In this document: positions 41,274-50,936 of the stretch, piece after piece | How positions within the stretch are numbered: the first letter of the stretch is position 1 | Layout of the letters: each line of letters starts with the position of its first letter | NCBI RefSeq assembly: GCF_001742165.1 | Contig: NZ_CP016442.1 | Location: forward strand, 3,720,001 to 3,784,000 | Reading direction: 5' to 3' | From: Burkholderia stabilis | GTDB lineage: Bacteria; Pseudomonadota; Gammaproteobacteria; Burkholderiales; Burkholderiaceae | Length of the DNA stretch: 64,000 bases | The notes under the pieces: generated by a model | Seen by the model: only the letters and a program-made list of their open reading frames with translations | Told to the model about the DNA's origin: nothing | Databases searched by the model: none | Program-made: the position numbers and the translations under genes

Positions 41274-43885
41274 AGGGGCAGCAACACGCGGCGCAGCCGC
41301 CGGCCGGGCAACCCGGCCATGACACGCCCGCGCATGCCGGCCGCTTCGGCCTGCGCGACCTGATCCGCCAGGCCGCACGGATGACCGCGCGCGACTGGCG
41401 CGCGGGCGAGCTCACGCTGCTGGTGCTCGCGCTGGTGCTCGCGGTCGCGGCGCTGACGAGCGTCGGCTTTCTCGCCGACCGGCTGCGCCAGGGGCTCGAG
41501 CGCGATGCACGCCAGATGCTCGGCGCCGATTTCGTCGTGCGCGCCGATCGTCCCGTCGATCCTTCGTTCGACCTGCAGGCCCGCGCGCTCGGCCTGCGTA
41601 CCGCGACGACCGCGATCTTCCCGAGCATGATTGCGTCCGCTGCGGGCGGGCAGGCGGGCGATGCGGCGCCCTCGCGCCTCGCGGCCGTGAAGGCCGTGTC
41701 ACCCGGATATCCGCTGCGCGGCGCGGTCGAGATCCTGCCGGCCGGCGCCGCCGCCGCGCACAAGGCGACGGCGATTCCGGCTCCCGGCACCGTATGGGCC
41801 GATCCCGCGCTGCTCGATGCGCTGCACCTGAAGACGGGCGACACCGTGCGCGTCGGGCTGCGCACGTTCACGGTCGCCGCGTCGATTTCCCGTGAACTCG
41901 ATCGCGGTTTTTCATTCGTCAATTTTTCGCCGCGGCTGATGATGCGCGCGGACGAACTCGCCGCGACCGGGCTCACGGGCTACGGCAGCCGCGTCACGTA
42001 CCGGTTGCTGGTCGCCGGCGACCAGCCGGCCGTCGAACGCTTCGAAGCGTATGCGCACACGCGCGTCGACGGCGGGAAACTGCGCGGCGTCGGGCTCGAA
42101 TCGCTGCAGGAAGGGCAGCCGCAGGTGCGGCAGACGCTGGATCGCGCGCGCCATTTCCTGACGCTCGTCGCGCTGCTGACCGCGCTGCTCGCGGCGGTCG
42201 CGATCGCGATGGCCGCGCAGCGCTACATGCGGCGCCATCTGGACGGCTGCGCGACGATGCGCTGCCTCGGCGTGAGCCGCCGCACGCTCGGCGCGCTGTT
42301 CGCGCTCGAATTCGCCGGCATCGGGATCGTGTCGGGCGCCGCGGGCGCGGTGCTCGGTTACGGCGGCCACTGGGCGTTGCTGGCCGCGCTCGGCGGCCTG
42401 ATCGACGTCGTGCTGCCGCCGCCCACGCTGTGGCCGGCGCTGATCGGCGTGGGGGCCGCACTCGTGTTGCTGCTCGGTTTCGCGTTGCCGCCGCTCGTAC
42501 CGCTCACGCGCGTGCCGCCGGTGCGCGTGCTGCGGCGCGAATGGGGCGATGCGTCTCGCACCGCGTGGGCCGCGTACGCGATCGGCGTCGCGCTGTTCGC
42601 GGGGCTGCTGATCGTGGCCGCGGGCGACCTGAAGCTCGGCTTGATCGTCTCGGGCGGGTTCGCCGGCGCGCTGGTCGGTTTCGCGTTAATCGCGCGGCTC
42701 GTGCTGTTCGCCGCCGCCCGCGCGGTGCGCAACGCGCGCGTGGCCGCGGGCGTCGGCTGGCGCTATGCGCTCGCGTCGCTGCACCGGCGCGGCACGGCCA
42801 GCGCGCTGCAGATCACCGCGCTCGCGCTCGGCCTGATGTGCCTGCTGCTGATCGCGATCACGCGCAACGATCTCGTCGCGGGCTGGCGGCAGTCGACGCC
42901 GCCCGATGCGCCGAACCAGTTCCTGATCGACATCCAGCCCGACCAGCGCGACGACGTTGCGGCTTATCTGACCGCGCACGGCGTGCGCGACGCGGCGCCC
43001 GCGCCGATGGTGCGCGGCCGTCTCGTCGCGATCAACGGCAAGCCGGTGAATCCGGACGCGTACCCATCCGACGAGGCGCGCCGGCTCGTCGACCGCGAGT
43101 TCAACCTGTCGTATACGACCGAGCTGCCGTCCGACAACCGGATCGTCGAAGGCGACTGGTTCGGCACCGCGGCCACGCCGCAGATCTCGATCGAGGCCGG
43201 CCTCGCGAAGACGCTGAACGTGAAGCCGGGCGACGTGCTGCGCTTCGACGTGACGGGGCTGACGGTCGACGCGCCGATCACGAGCGTGCGCAAGCTCGAC
43301 TGGGGCTCGTTCCGCGTCAACTTCTTCGTGCTGATGCCGCCGCCGGTGCTGAAGGATTTCCCGGCCGTCTATCTGACGAGCTTCCACCTGCCGGCGTCGA
43401 ACGCCGCGCTGCTCGATCCGTTGATCGCGCGCTACCCGAACCTGACCGCGATCGACGTCGCGCCGATCCTCGCGCAGTTGCAGCGGATGATGCTGCAGGT
43501 GGTCGGCGCGGTGCAGTTCCTGTTTGCGTTCACGCTCGCGGCCGGCGTGCTCGTGCTGTACACGGCGCTTGCCGGCTCGCGTGACGAGCGCGTGCGCGAG
43601 GCCGCGCTGCTGCGCGCGCTCGGCGCGTCGCGCGCGCAGGTCAATGCGGTGCAGCGCGCGGAATTCGTCGTGGTCGGCGCGCTCGCCGGCGCGCTGGCGT
43701 CGGCGGGTGCGATCGCGGTCGGCTGGGTGCTCGCGTCGCGCGTGTTCGACTTCCAGCTCGCCGTCGATCCGTGGCTCGTGCCGGCCGGCATCGCGGCCGG
43801 CGTCGCGTGCGCGGGTGCGGCCGGCTGGCTGAGCCTGCATAATGTGTTGCGGCGCCCTGCGCTGCAGTCGCTGCGCGATGCATGA
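41270..43885 (+). CDS. FtsX-like ABC transporter permease (YbbP type)
   Basis: An 871-residue permease with a cytoplasmic N-terminus, about ten membrane helices and two large extracytoplasmic domains (MacB-like), the layout of YbbP proteins. Motifs: LTLLVLALVLAVAALTSVGFLADRL, DARQMLGADFVVRADRP, ALEFAGIGIVSGAAGAVLGY and the C-terminal FtsX core REAALLRALGASRAQVNAVQRAEF. The start is taken as TTG at 41270, four bases inside the previous gene's stop; no ATG precedes the first helix. Members act with a YbbA-type ATPase, which is not nearby. The substrate is unknown, possibly lipoproteins or lipids. Confidence 0.88.
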   Translation: MKGQQHAAQPPAGQPGHDTPAHAGRFGLRDLIRQAARMTARDWRAGELTLLVLALVLAVAALTSVGFLADRLRQGLERDARQMLGADFVVRADRPVDPSFDLQARALGLRTATTAIFPSMIASAAGGQAGDAAPSRLAAVKAVSPGYPLRGAVEILPAGAAAAHKATAIPAPGTVWADPALLDALHLKTGDTVRVGLRTFTVAASISRELDRGFSFVNFSPRLMMRADELAATGLTGYGSRVTYRLLVAGDQPAVERFEAYAHTRVDGGKLRGVGLESLQEGQPQVRQTLDRARHFLTLVALLTALLAAVAIAMAAQRYMRRHLDGCATMRCLGVSRRTLGALFALEFAGIGIVSGAAGAVLGYGGHWALLAALGGLIDVVLPPPTLWPALIGVGAALVLLLGFALPPLVPLTRVPPVRVLRREWGDASRTAWAAYAIGVALFAGLLIVAAGDLKLGLIVSGGFAGALVGFALIARLVLFAAARAVRNARVAAGVGWRYALASLHRRGTASALQITALALGLMCLLLIAITRNDLVAGWRQSTPPDAPNQFLIDIQPDQRDDVAAYLTAHGVRDAAPAPMVRGRLVAINGKPVNPDAYPSDEARRLVDREFNLSYTTELPSDNRIVEGDWFGTAATPQISIEAGLAKTLNVKPGDVLRFDVTGLTVDAPITSVRKLDWGSFRVNFFVLMPPPVLKDFPAVYLTSFHLPASNAALLDPLIARYPNLTAIDVAPILAQLQRMMLQVVGAVQFLFAFTLAAGVLVLYTALAGSRDERVREAALLRALGASRAQVNAVQRAEFVVVGALAGALASAGAIAVGWVLASRVFDFQLAVDPWLVPAGIAAGVACAGAAGWLSLHNVLRRPALQSLRDA

Positions 43886-43927
43886 GCGTCGCCGCGGCCC
43901 CGAAGATCCCGTTTTCCGACTATCCGT

Positions 43928-44338
43928 ATGACCGATGTGAATGACGATGCGCCGTCGCAGCCGACGGCGTTCGAGCTCGTGGGCGGCGAAGCCCGCGTGC
44001 GCGAAATGGTGGACCGCTTCTACGACCTGATGGACCTCGAGCCCGAGTTCGCGCAGATTCGCGCGCTGCACCCGGCATCGCTCGACGGCTCGCGCGACAA
44101 GCTGTTCTGGTTCCTGTGCGGCTGGCTCGGCGGGCCCGACCACTACATCAGCCGGTTCGGCCATCCGCGGCTGCGCGCGCGGCACCTGCCGTTCCCGATT
44201 GCGTCGGTGGAGCGCGACCAGTGGCTGCGCTGCATGGCGTGGGCGATGGAGGACACCGGGCTGCCCGAACCGCTGCGCGAGCGGCTGATGCATTCGTTCT
44301 ACGACACGGCCGACTGGATGCGCAACCGGCCCGGTTGA
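43928..44338 (+). CDS. Group II truncated haemoglobin
   Basis: A 136-residue trHb2 globin. Its signature is FELVGGEARVREMVDRFYDLM, FWFLCGWLGGPDHYISRFGHPRLRARHLPFPI (proximal His in the FGHPRLRxRH motif), and Trp G8 in RDQWLRCMAW. Group II globins bind oxygen or nitric oxide and are linked to nitrosative-stress defence or oxygen delivery to metabolic enzymes. ATG at 43928. It precedes the AlaX gene by 104 bases. Confidence 0.93.
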   Translation: MTDVNDDAPSQPTAFELVGGEARVREMVDRFYDLMDLEPEFAQIRALHPASLDGSRDKLFWFLCGWLGGPDHYISRFGHPRLRARHLPFPIASVERDQWLRCMAWAMEDTGLPEPLRERLMHSFYDTADWMRNRPG

Positions 44339-44442
44339 TCGACCGATACGCCGCTGCCTGCGCGCGGGACGATCTGCGTCTGGGCGCGCGCACCGCGCGG
44401 CGCGACACTGGCCGTTTCCCCCACTGATACGAGGCTCGCCCG

Positions 44443-45173
44443 ATGACGACACAAGCGCTGTTTCGCGAAGACGCGTACCTCACGCAATGCGACGCGATCG
44501 TTCAGGCCGTCGGCGACGACGGCATCCGGCTCGACCGCACCGTGTTCTATCCGCTCGGCGGCGGTCAGGCCGGCGATGCCGGCACGCTGACGCTGCCCGA
44601 CGGCAGCACGATCGACATCGCCGACACGCGCAAGGCGAAGTTCGACGGCGCGACGCCCGACGACGCCGTGCATGTGCCGGCGCCCGGGCAGGAGGCGCGC
44701 ATCGCGTCGCTCATGCCCGGCACGCGCGTGGTCGCGGAGATCGACTGGCTGCGCCGCTACCGCCACATGCGGCTGCATACGGCCGCGCACCTGATGTGCG
44801 CGGTGCTGCCGTACGCGGTCGACGGCTGCAGCGTGACGGCCGACTACGTGCGGCTCGATTTCGCGACGTCCGAAGCGATCGACCGCGACGATGTCGAGCG
44901 GCGCCTCGCTGGCCTGGTGGTCGGCGCGCATCCGGTCACGACCGAATGGATCACCGACGACGAGATGGCCGAACGGCCCGAACTCGTGCGCACGATGAGC
45001 GTGAAGCCCCGATGGGTCTCGGTCGCGTGCGGCTGCTGCGCATCGAGAATGTCGACCTGCAGCCGTGCGGCGGCACGCACGTGCGCAACACGTCGGAAAT
45101 CGGCGGGTTGCGCGTCGCGAAACTTGAAAAGAAGAGCGCGCGCACACGGCGCCTCGTACTGGAGTTTGCATGA
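44443..45173 (+). pseudogene. Alanyl-tRNA editing protein (AlaX type), frame broken by one-base loss near 45007
   Basis: A stand-alone editing domain that clears Ser or Gly mischarged on tRNA(Ala). The first frame (from ATG 44443) carries FYPLGGGQAGDAG and the zinc motif HTAAHLM (HxxxH). After MSVKP it goes out of frame. The conserved end, MGLGRVRLLRIENVDLQPCG followed by GTHVRNTSEIGG (with the second zinc motif CGGTH), continues in the +1-shifted frame to TGA 45171-45173. Changing C4 at 45007-45010 to C5 restores about 243 residues and the ATGA overlap with the next gene. As written, the product would run on about 320 residues of nonsense and lack CGGTH. Confidence 0.88.
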
Positions 45174-45787
45174 CGATCGACACCGGAAACGCGGGCGCGG
45201 CGGCGCTGGACCCGCAAGCACGGGAGATTCTGGATTTCTGGTTCGGCGAGCCCGGTTCGGCCGAGCTCGGGCAGGAACGCAAGGTCTGGTTCAACGGCGG
45301 TGCGGCATTCGACGACATTCTGCGCACGCGCTACGGCGCGCTGCTCGATGCCGCGTGCGACGGCGCATGCGATCACTGGGCCGGCTCGCCGCTCGGCGCG
45401 CTTGCGTTGATCGTCGTGCTCGACCAGTTTTCGCGCAACATTCACCGCGGCACGCCGCGTGCGTTCGCCGCCGATCCGAAGGCGCTTGCGCTCGCGCGCC
45501 GCGTCGTCGCGGCCGGCTGGGACGCGCAACTGCCGAGCGGGCATCACCGCGCGTTCGCGTATCTGCCGTTCGAGCACGACGAGTCGCCCGAAAGCCAGCG
45601 CGAGGCCGTGCGCCTGTGCGCGGGCATTCGCGACGAGGCCGGGTGCGAGCGTTATCACGGCTTCGCGCTACGGCATGCGGCCGTCGTCGAGCGTTTCGGC
45701 CGCTTTCCGCACCGGAATACGATTCTCGGTCGTGTATCGACCGACGAGGAGACGGCGTTTCTTCGCGAGCCCGGTTCGTCGTTCTGA
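45170..45787 (+). CDS. DUF924 family protein
   Basis: A 205-residue alpha-helical protein with TPR-like character. Hallmarks: ILDFWFGEPGS near the N-terminus, LIVVLDQFSRNIHRGTPRAFAADPKAL, and PFEHDESPESQREAV. The C-terminus has FGRFPHRNTILGR. The family has no established biochemical function. ATG at 45170 overlaps the AlaX stop (ATGA). Confidence 0.9.
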   Translation: MTIDTGNAGAAALDPQAREILDFWFGEPGSAELGQERKVWFNGGAAFDDILRTRYGALLDAACDGACDHWAGSPLGALALIVVLDQFSRNIHRGTPRAFAADPKALALARRVVAAGWDAQLPSGHHRAFAYLPFEHDESPESQREAVRLCAGIRDEAGCERYHGFALRHAAVVERFGRFPHRNTILGRVSTDEETAFLREPGSSF

Positions 45788-45956
45788 CGCTGCGTGACGG
45801 GCGGAGAGGGTGCGCTCGCGGATTCGTGCGGGCGCATGGGCGGTCGGGTAGGGGGCTGCCGCGCGCATTGCCGGAGGGTGCGCGCTGCGCGGGCGGCCGG
45901 TGTCAATCTTCGCCGCGGATGAGGGCAGGCAAGACGGCGCGGTGCGCCGTCCCGCG

Positions 45957-47849
45957 TCACTGCAGGTGCTGTTCGGGCGTGCGCACGTAGACGCGCAGCA
46001 GTTCCTCGTTGTCACCCGGGCGTGCGCCCGTCCAGAACAGTTTCCATTCGTTGCCGGGCGCCGGATCGACGGCCCGCACGCCCTGGACGATCATCCACGT
46101 GCAGCGCGTGGTCCGCGCATCGTCGATCGGCGTGTGCTGGATACCGGAGAAGTAGTACAGCATCGGCGCTTCCGATTCGCCGAGCCCGTGCAGGCTCGCC
46201 ATGCAGTCGCCGTCGTTCCATTCGAGCGCGAGATGCGCGTTCAGGTCGTCGAACACGGACCGGTAGCTCTTCGCAACGTCGAGCCACGGCAGCAGCAGCG
46301 TATAGATGAGCCCCCATGCGACGAGTGCGCCGGCGCCCCACGACAGCGCGCCGCGCCAGAGGCCGGCCGTGCGCAGCTTCGGCAGCAGCGACAGCCAGCC
46401 GATCGTCAGCACGAGCGCGCCGGTCACGAGCGCGGGCTCGATCGGCATCGTCCAGTCGAGCGGCAGCCAGCGGCCGAGCGGCGCGAGATCCGCGCGCGAC
46501 GCGGCCGGATCGGCCATCACCGCCCAGATTGCCCATGCGAGCGCGACGGTCGCGCCGAACAGGATGCGGCTCAGGTAATCCCACGCAAGATGCAGCCGGC
46601 GCGGAAGGCGTTCGATCGCCTGCGCGGCGACCAGTGCGAGCGGCGCGAAGAACGGCAGGATATAGAGCTGGCGCGACGTCGCGGACACTTGCAGCACCAC
46701 GAGCCCGATGCCGGCGAACAGCACGGGCAGCGCGATGCGCGGCGTGCGCCAGTCGCGCCATGCGCCGAGCGCGAGCGCGACGATCGCGAGCGGCGCGACC
46801 GGGAAGCCGACGAGCAGGAAGGCGCGCAGGATGAAGAACGGCTTGTCGTTTTCCGCGCCGAGTTCGGGGACGGAGAAGCCGAAGAAGCGGCCGACGTTGT
46901 TGTCCCAGAACCACGTCATGAACAGCGTCTCGGAGCGCATGAACAGCGCGATCGGCCAGATGAGCGCGAACGGCGCGAACACGAGCGCGGCGATGCCGAG
47001 CGAGCGCGCGAACGCGCGGGTGCGGCAGGCCGGGTAGAGCACCAGCGTGCCCGTGAGCGTTGCCGCGAACACGAGCGGCACGAACAGTCCTTTCGTCATC
47101 AGCGTGATGCCGACGCCCGCGCCGAAGATCGGCGCGGCCCAGCGGCTCGACGGCCGGACCGGCAGCCCGTGGCGCATCTGCTGCGCGCGCGCGACGTGCT
47201 GCGTGACGAGTTCGAGCAATCCGCAGAAGCCCATCGCGGTACCGGCGAACAGCGCGACGTCCGTCATCATGTCGTGCATGTGCTTGATGACGATGAGCGT
47301 GCCTGCGCTCAGCACGACCGGGCCGATCACGCGCAGGTCGAGCCAGCCGTCCGCGCGGCTGGCAACCCGCGCCGCGCGTGCGATGAAGCCGAACGCGAGC
47401 GCGGCGAACAGCGCGCTCGCGAGCCGTGCCGCGTCGTGCAGCGGCATCACGCGCTGCAGCAGCCAGGCGAGGCTGGTCGCGACCCACGCGTAAAGCGGCG
47501 GCTTTTCCATGAACGGCAGGCCGGCATTGGTCGGCACGACGAAGTCGCCGGTCTCGAGCATGTGCTGGATGATGCCGAACGTGTAGGTTTCGTCCTGTTT
47601 CCACGGATCGTGGCCGAGCACGCCGGGCAGCACATACGCGCAGACCAGTGCCGCGACGAGCAGCCAGGCCCGCCAGCCGAGCAGGAGCGTGCGATCGCGG
47701 GCGGTGGTGGCCGCAGCGGTCGCGGCCATCACGGGCGTGCCGGCGGCGTCGAGCGTCGCGGCGAGGTTGGCGTCAGCGGTCGTGCGGGTGTGCGCGGCCG
47801 GGGCGGGCACGGGCGTGCGTCGCCGGCTGGGCGCTGCGGTTCCAGGCAT
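45957..47849 (-). CDS. Glycosyltransferase family 39, ArnT-like membrane protein
   Basis: A 630-residue polytopic enzyme with about twelve membrane helices and a C-terminal periplasmic domain. The first periplasmic loop carries the acidic motif GHDPWKQDETYTFGI (catalytic Asp/Glu as in PMT/ArnT enzymes), followed by NAGLPFMEKPPLYAW. The family uses lipid-linked sugars such as undecaprenyl-phosphate-aminoarabinose to modify lipid A, proteins or glycans in the periplasm. The Burkholderia aminoarabinose enzyme normally lies in an arn operon, absent here, so the donor is unknown. ATG at 47849; the first 50 residues are Pro/Ala/Thr-rich and the true start could be slightly later. Confidence 0.87.
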   Translation of the reverse strand: MPGTAAPSRRRTPVPAPAAHTRTTADANLAATLDAAGTPVMAATAAATTARDRTLLLGWRAWLLVAALVCAYVLPGVLGHDPWKQDETYTFGIIQHMLETGDFVVPTNAGLPFMEKPPLYAWVATSLAWLLQRVMPLHDAARLASALFAALAFGFIARAARVASRADGWLDLRVIGPVVLSAGTLIVIKHMHDMMTDVALFAGTAMGFCGLLELVTQHVARAQQMRHGLPVRPSSRWAAPIFGAGVGITLMTKGLFVPLVFAATLTGTLVLYPACRTRAFARSLGIAALVFAPFALIWPIALFMRSETLFMTWFWDNNVGRFFGFSVPELGAENDKPFFILRAFLLVGFPVAPLAIVALALGAWRDWRTPRIALPVLFAGIGLVVLQVSATSRQLYILPFFAPLALVAAQAIERLPRRLHLAWDYLSRILFGATVALAWAIWAVMADPAASRADLAPLGRWLPLDWTMPIEPALVTGALVLTIGWLSLLPKLRTAGLWRGALSWGAGALVAWGLIYTLLLPWLDVAKSYRSVFDDLNAHLALEWNDGDCMASLHGLGESEAPMLYYFSGIQHTPIDDARTTRCTWMIVQGVRAVDPAPGNEWKLFWTGARPGDNEELLRVYVRTPEQHLQ

Positions 47850-47999
47850 GGAAAAGATCTCGGGTCTGATCGAGCCGGTCCGGCGACATGGGTCGGACCG
47901 ATAAGGGCCACATCAGGGCGGCGCGGAACAGGCGTTTACGGCGCCTGTCTGAATGCCCGCTAGTAGAGCATGGATCTATTACGAATGTTTACTGAAACC

Positions 48000-48033
48000 G
48001 TCACGAAATTGTGGAGATTTGTGGTGTCGTGAC
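48000..48033. promoter_or_regulatory. Inverted repeat in the GT39 upstream region
   Basis: GTCACGA (48000-48006) and TCGTGAC (48027-48033) are perfect inverted repeats 20 bases apart, in the AT-rich gap between the SDR gene's 3' end and the GT39 gene's start. It could be a regulator site; this is inference. Confidence 0.4.
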
Positions 48034-48077
48034 GACAGATTGTTTCAGGCGGCGATCTGGATGCGTCGCGCGTGCGA

Positions 48078-48839
48078 TTAGCGACCGCCGCCGACGTCGA
48101 GCAGGGCGCCCGTCGTGTACGACGCCGCGTCGCCGAGCAGCCAGACGATCGCTTCGGCGATCTCGTGCGCTTCGCCCGCGCGGCCGAGCGGCGTTTGCGC
48201 GCCGAGGCGGGCCGCACGGCCCGGCTGGCCGCCGCTCGCGTGGATTTCGGTCTCGATCAGGCCCGGGCGCACCGCATTCACGCGCACGCCGTGCGGGCCG
48301 AGTTCCTTCGCGAGGCCGATCGTCAGCGAATCGACCGCGCCTTTCGAGCCCGCGTAATCGACGTATTCGTTCGGCGAACCGAGCCGGGACGCGATCGACG
48401 ACACGTTGACGATCGCGCCGCCGCGGCCGCCGCGGTCAGTGGACAGCCGGCGTGCGGCCTCGCGCGCGCACAGGTACGCGCCGAGCACGTTGGTGTCGAA
48501 CATCCGCCGCAGCCGGTCGGCCGGCATGTCGGCGAGCGGCATCGACGGTGCGACGATGCCTGCATTGTTCACGAGCGCATCGAGGCGCCCGAACGCGGTC
48601 GTGACGGCGTCGAACATCGCGACGACGTCGGCTTCGTTCGCGACATCGCCCGCGACGACGCACGCACGGCCGCCCGCGTCGCGGACGGCCTGTGCGGTGA
48701 GTTCTGCGGCTGCCGCGTCGCGCGCGTAGTTGATGCCGACGTCCCAGCCGCGTTCGGCCGCGAGCACGGCGGTCGCGCGGCCGATGCCGCGGCTCGCGCC
48801 GGTGATGAGAACGGTCTTGCGGTCGGACGGAGCGGTCAT
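48078..48839 (-). CDS. SDR family oxidoreductase
   Basis: A 253-residue classical short-chain dehydrogenase. TGASRGIGRA is the cofactor loop, NNAG follows in strand 4, catalytic Ser is in IVNVSSIASRLG and YAGSK gives the Tyr-xxx-Lys pair. The C-terminus reads YTTGALLDVGGGR. The NYARD segment after strand 2 suggests NADP(H) preference, a weak inference. The substrate is unknown. ATG at 48839 with AGGAAA upstream. It is 23 bases after the LOG-family gene on the same strand. Confidence 0.93.
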   Translation of the reverse strand: MTAPSDRKTVLITGASRGIGRATAVLAAERGWDVGINYARDAAAAELTAQAVRDAGGRACVVAGDVANEADVVAMFDAVTTAFGRLDALVNNAGIVAPSMPLADMPADRLRRMFDTNVLGAYLCAREAARRLSTDRGGRGGAIVNVSSIASRLGSPNEYVDYAGSKGAVDSLTIGLAKELGPHGVRVNAVRPGLIETEIHASGGQPGRAARLGAQTPLGRAGEAHEIAEAIVWLLGDAASYTTGALLDVGGGR

Positions 48840-48862
48840 CGCGTGCGGTTTCCTGGTGACGT

Positions 48863-49444
48863 TTACTTCGCCGCGTCGGGCGCCCACTTGTCGTGGACGG
48901 GCGGCTGGTAGCGGCGCAGCCGCTCGATCAGTTCGACGGGTTCCGACTCGACGCACAGTGCGTCGAAATAGGCCGGACGCATGAAGCCCTCGTCGACCGT
49001 ATGGCGCAGGAGCGCGATCAGCGGATCGTAGAACGAATCGATGTTGTAGAGCGCGACGGGCTTGCGGTGATAACCGAGCTGCGCCCACGTGTAGACCTCG
49101 AAGAGCTCCTCGAGCGTGCCGGCGCCGCCGGGCATCGCGACGAACGCGTCGGAGAGGTCGGCCATCATTTTCTTGCGGTGATGCATGTCGGGCACGACGT
49201 GCAGTTCCGACAGCCCCGTATGGCCGACTTCCTTGTCGACGAGCAGTTCGGGGATCACGCCGACCGCGCGGCCGCCGGCCGCCATCACTTCGTCGGCGAT
49301 CACGCCCATCAGGCCGACGCGGCCGCCGCCGTAGACGAGCGTGAGGCCTGCATCGACGAGCGCACGGCCGAATGCGCGCGCGGCGTCGGCATAGACGGGC
49401 CGCACGCCGGACGACGAGCCGCAGTAAACGCAGACTGCCTTCAT
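48863..49444 (-). CDS. LOG-family cytokinin-type nucleoside 5'-monophosphate phosphoribohydrolase
   Basis: A 193-residue Rossmann-fold protein of the LOG (TIGR00730) family. It begins MKAVCVYCGSSSGVRPVY, has the nucleotide-binding VYGGGRVGLMG and the catalytic PGGAGTLEELFEVYTW (PGGxGTxxE). Family members release free base from nucleoside monophosphates; in plants and some bacteria the substrate is cytokinin ribotide. Its ATG overlaps the TetR gene's stop (ATGA at 49441-49444), so it may be controlled with that regulator. Confidence 0.92.
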   Translation of the reverse strand: MKAVCVYCGSSSGVRPVYADAARAFGRALVDAGLTLVYGGGRVGLMGVIADEVMAAGGRAVGVIPELLVDKEVGHTGLSELHVVPDMHHRKKMMADLSDAFVAMPGGAGTLEELFEVYTWAQLGYHRKPVALYNIDSFYDPLIALLRHTVDEGFMRPAYFDALCVESEPVELIERLRRYQPPVHDKWAPDAAK

Positions 49445-50199
49445 TGCTTCGCGTCCTTCGCGGGAGCCTGCCCGCTCACGACCGGACTGCCGGCGGGGCG
49501 CGGCGAACCGTCGCGCGGCGGCAGGTAGTCGGTGAACTGGCGCTTGGGCAGCTTGCCGGAGACGAGATCGTCGAACAGCTGGCGCGACCGGCCGCGCAGG
49601 TACGGGGCCATCACGGAGATCACGTGCATGCTGACCTGGTGCAGCTCTTCGCGGATCGCGTCCTGGTCGTTGTATTTGCGCGGATGCATCACGTACTGAT
49701 ACGACAGCCAGTACGTCGAAATAACGGCCATGTTGGTGGCGATGACTTCGATCTCGGCGGGCGTGGCGACCATCTCCGCGTCGGACACGAGCAGCTCGCA
49801 CATCTCGCGCGCGAAGCGCACCTTGTGGCTGATGATCTGCTTGAAGTGCGTCTCGAGCGTACGGTTGCGGGCAAGCAGGTCGTTGAGGTCGCGATACAGG
49901 AACCGGTAGGTCCACATGAAATCGGCCATGTACTGCAGGTACGACCAGGTTTCATCGATCGTGGGACGATGATCTTCGGGGAAGCGCAGCCGCCGTTCGA
50001 TCTGCTGCTCGAACTGCGCGAAGATGCTGTTGATGATGTCGTCCTTGTTGCGGAAATGGTAGTACAGGTTGCCTGGACTGATTTCCATTTCCTCGGCGAT
50101 CGTCGTGGTCGTGACGTTCGGCTCGCCGATCTCGTTGAAGAGTTTCAACGACAACTCGAGAATCCGTTCGCGCGTGCGGCGGGGAGGTTTCGCTTCCAT
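49441..50199 (-). CDS. TetR/AcrR family transcriptional regulator
   Basis: A 252-residue regulator. The N-terminal helix-turn-helix reads TRERILELSLKLFNEIGEPN, TTTTIAEEMEISPGNLYYHF, RNKDDII. The ligand domain is unusual in its aromatic residues (WSYLQYMADFMWTYRFLYRDLNDLL), and a Pro-rich tail of about 30 residues ends the protein. ATG at 50199. It is co-translated with the LOG-family gene. The ligand is unknown. Confidence 0.92.
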   Translation of the reverse strand: MEAKPPRRTRERILELSLKLFNEIGEPNVTTTTIAEEMEISPGNLYYHFRNKDDIINSIFAQFEQQIERRLRFPEDHRPTIDETWSYLQYMADFMWTYRFLYRDLNDLLARNRTLETHFKQIISHKVRFAREMCELLVSDAEMVATPAEIEVIATNMAVISTYWLSYQYVMHPRKYNDQDAIREELHQVSMHVISVMAPYLRGRSRQLFDDLVSGKLPKRQFTDYLPPRDGSPRPAGSPVVSGQAPAKDAKQ

Positions 50200-50405
50200 G
50201 TCGTCCGGCCCTGTGTGTGCCGGACTGGCGGGCGCTGCAATCGATGCTGCGAGATTCGTCCGGCGCGGGTTGCTGTTCTATGTCTAGCGGACGATTATAA
50301 ACCGGGGTTTCGCCACATCGGGCGCATTTCGTGATCGCGGCCCCGCGCGGCGCATGGTGCACCGCCGCACACGGGCGGGGTGCAGGGCGCCCGTCGGGCA
50401 GCCGT

Positions 50406-50936
50406 CTAGAAGCCGAGCCAGTGTGCGACCACCGGGCCGAGCACGAAGCCCCACGTCGTCACGCACGCGAACAGCGCGACCGTCACGGCCGCGCTGCCGA
50501 GGTCTTTCGCGCGCTTGGAGAGTTCGTGGCGCTCGAGCGAGATGCGGTCGATCGCGGCCTCGACGCTCGAGTTCAGCAGCTCGACGATCAGCACCAGTAG
50601 CACCGAGCCGATCAGCAGCGCGCGCGATGCGGCCGGCACCGGCGCGAACGCGCCGATCGGCAGCATCAGCGCGGCGAGCGTGAGCTCCTGCCGAAACGCG
50701 CTCTCCTCGCGGATCGCGACGCGAAAGCCGTTCAGCGAATGCTTGAGCGCGTACCACGCGCGCGTGATGCCGCGGTGGCGCTTGTACGGGTTCGGCGGCA
50801 GCGGCGTCAGTTGATCGTCGGGGCCGAGCGGTTCGTGCGCGTCCGCTTCGGCGTGCGGCTCTTCCTCGTCGAACGGGCGGTGCCGTTGCGGCGTCGCGGC
50901 GGGGGGCGGGGTCTTGTCGTTCAGGTCTCGTTTCAA
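50406..50936 (-). CDS. dgkA: Diacylglycerol kinase (DgkA family) with N-terminal extension
   Basis: A 176-residue protein. The C-terminal 115 residues are a three-helix membrane kinase: ITRAWYALKHSLNGFRVAIREESAFRQE, ELLNSSVEAAIDRISLERHELSKRAKDLGSAAV. It phosphorylates diacylglycerol to phosphatidic acid. The first 60 residues are polar and acidic and are absent from E. coli DgkA. The start is TTG at 50936, overlapping the stop of the glycosyltransferase gene (TTGA); no ATG precedes the domain within that overlap. The context points to handling of diacylglycerol made by the neighbouring enzymes. Confidence 0.9.
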   Translation of the reverse strand: MKRDLNDKTPPPAATPQRHRPFDEEEPHAEADAHEPLGPDDQLTPLPPNPYKRHRGITRAWYALKHSLNGFRVAIREESAFRQELTLAALMLPIGAFAPVPAASRALLIGSVLLVLIVELLNSSVEAAIDRISLERHELSKRAKDLGSAAVTVALFACVTTWGFVLGPVVAHWLGF

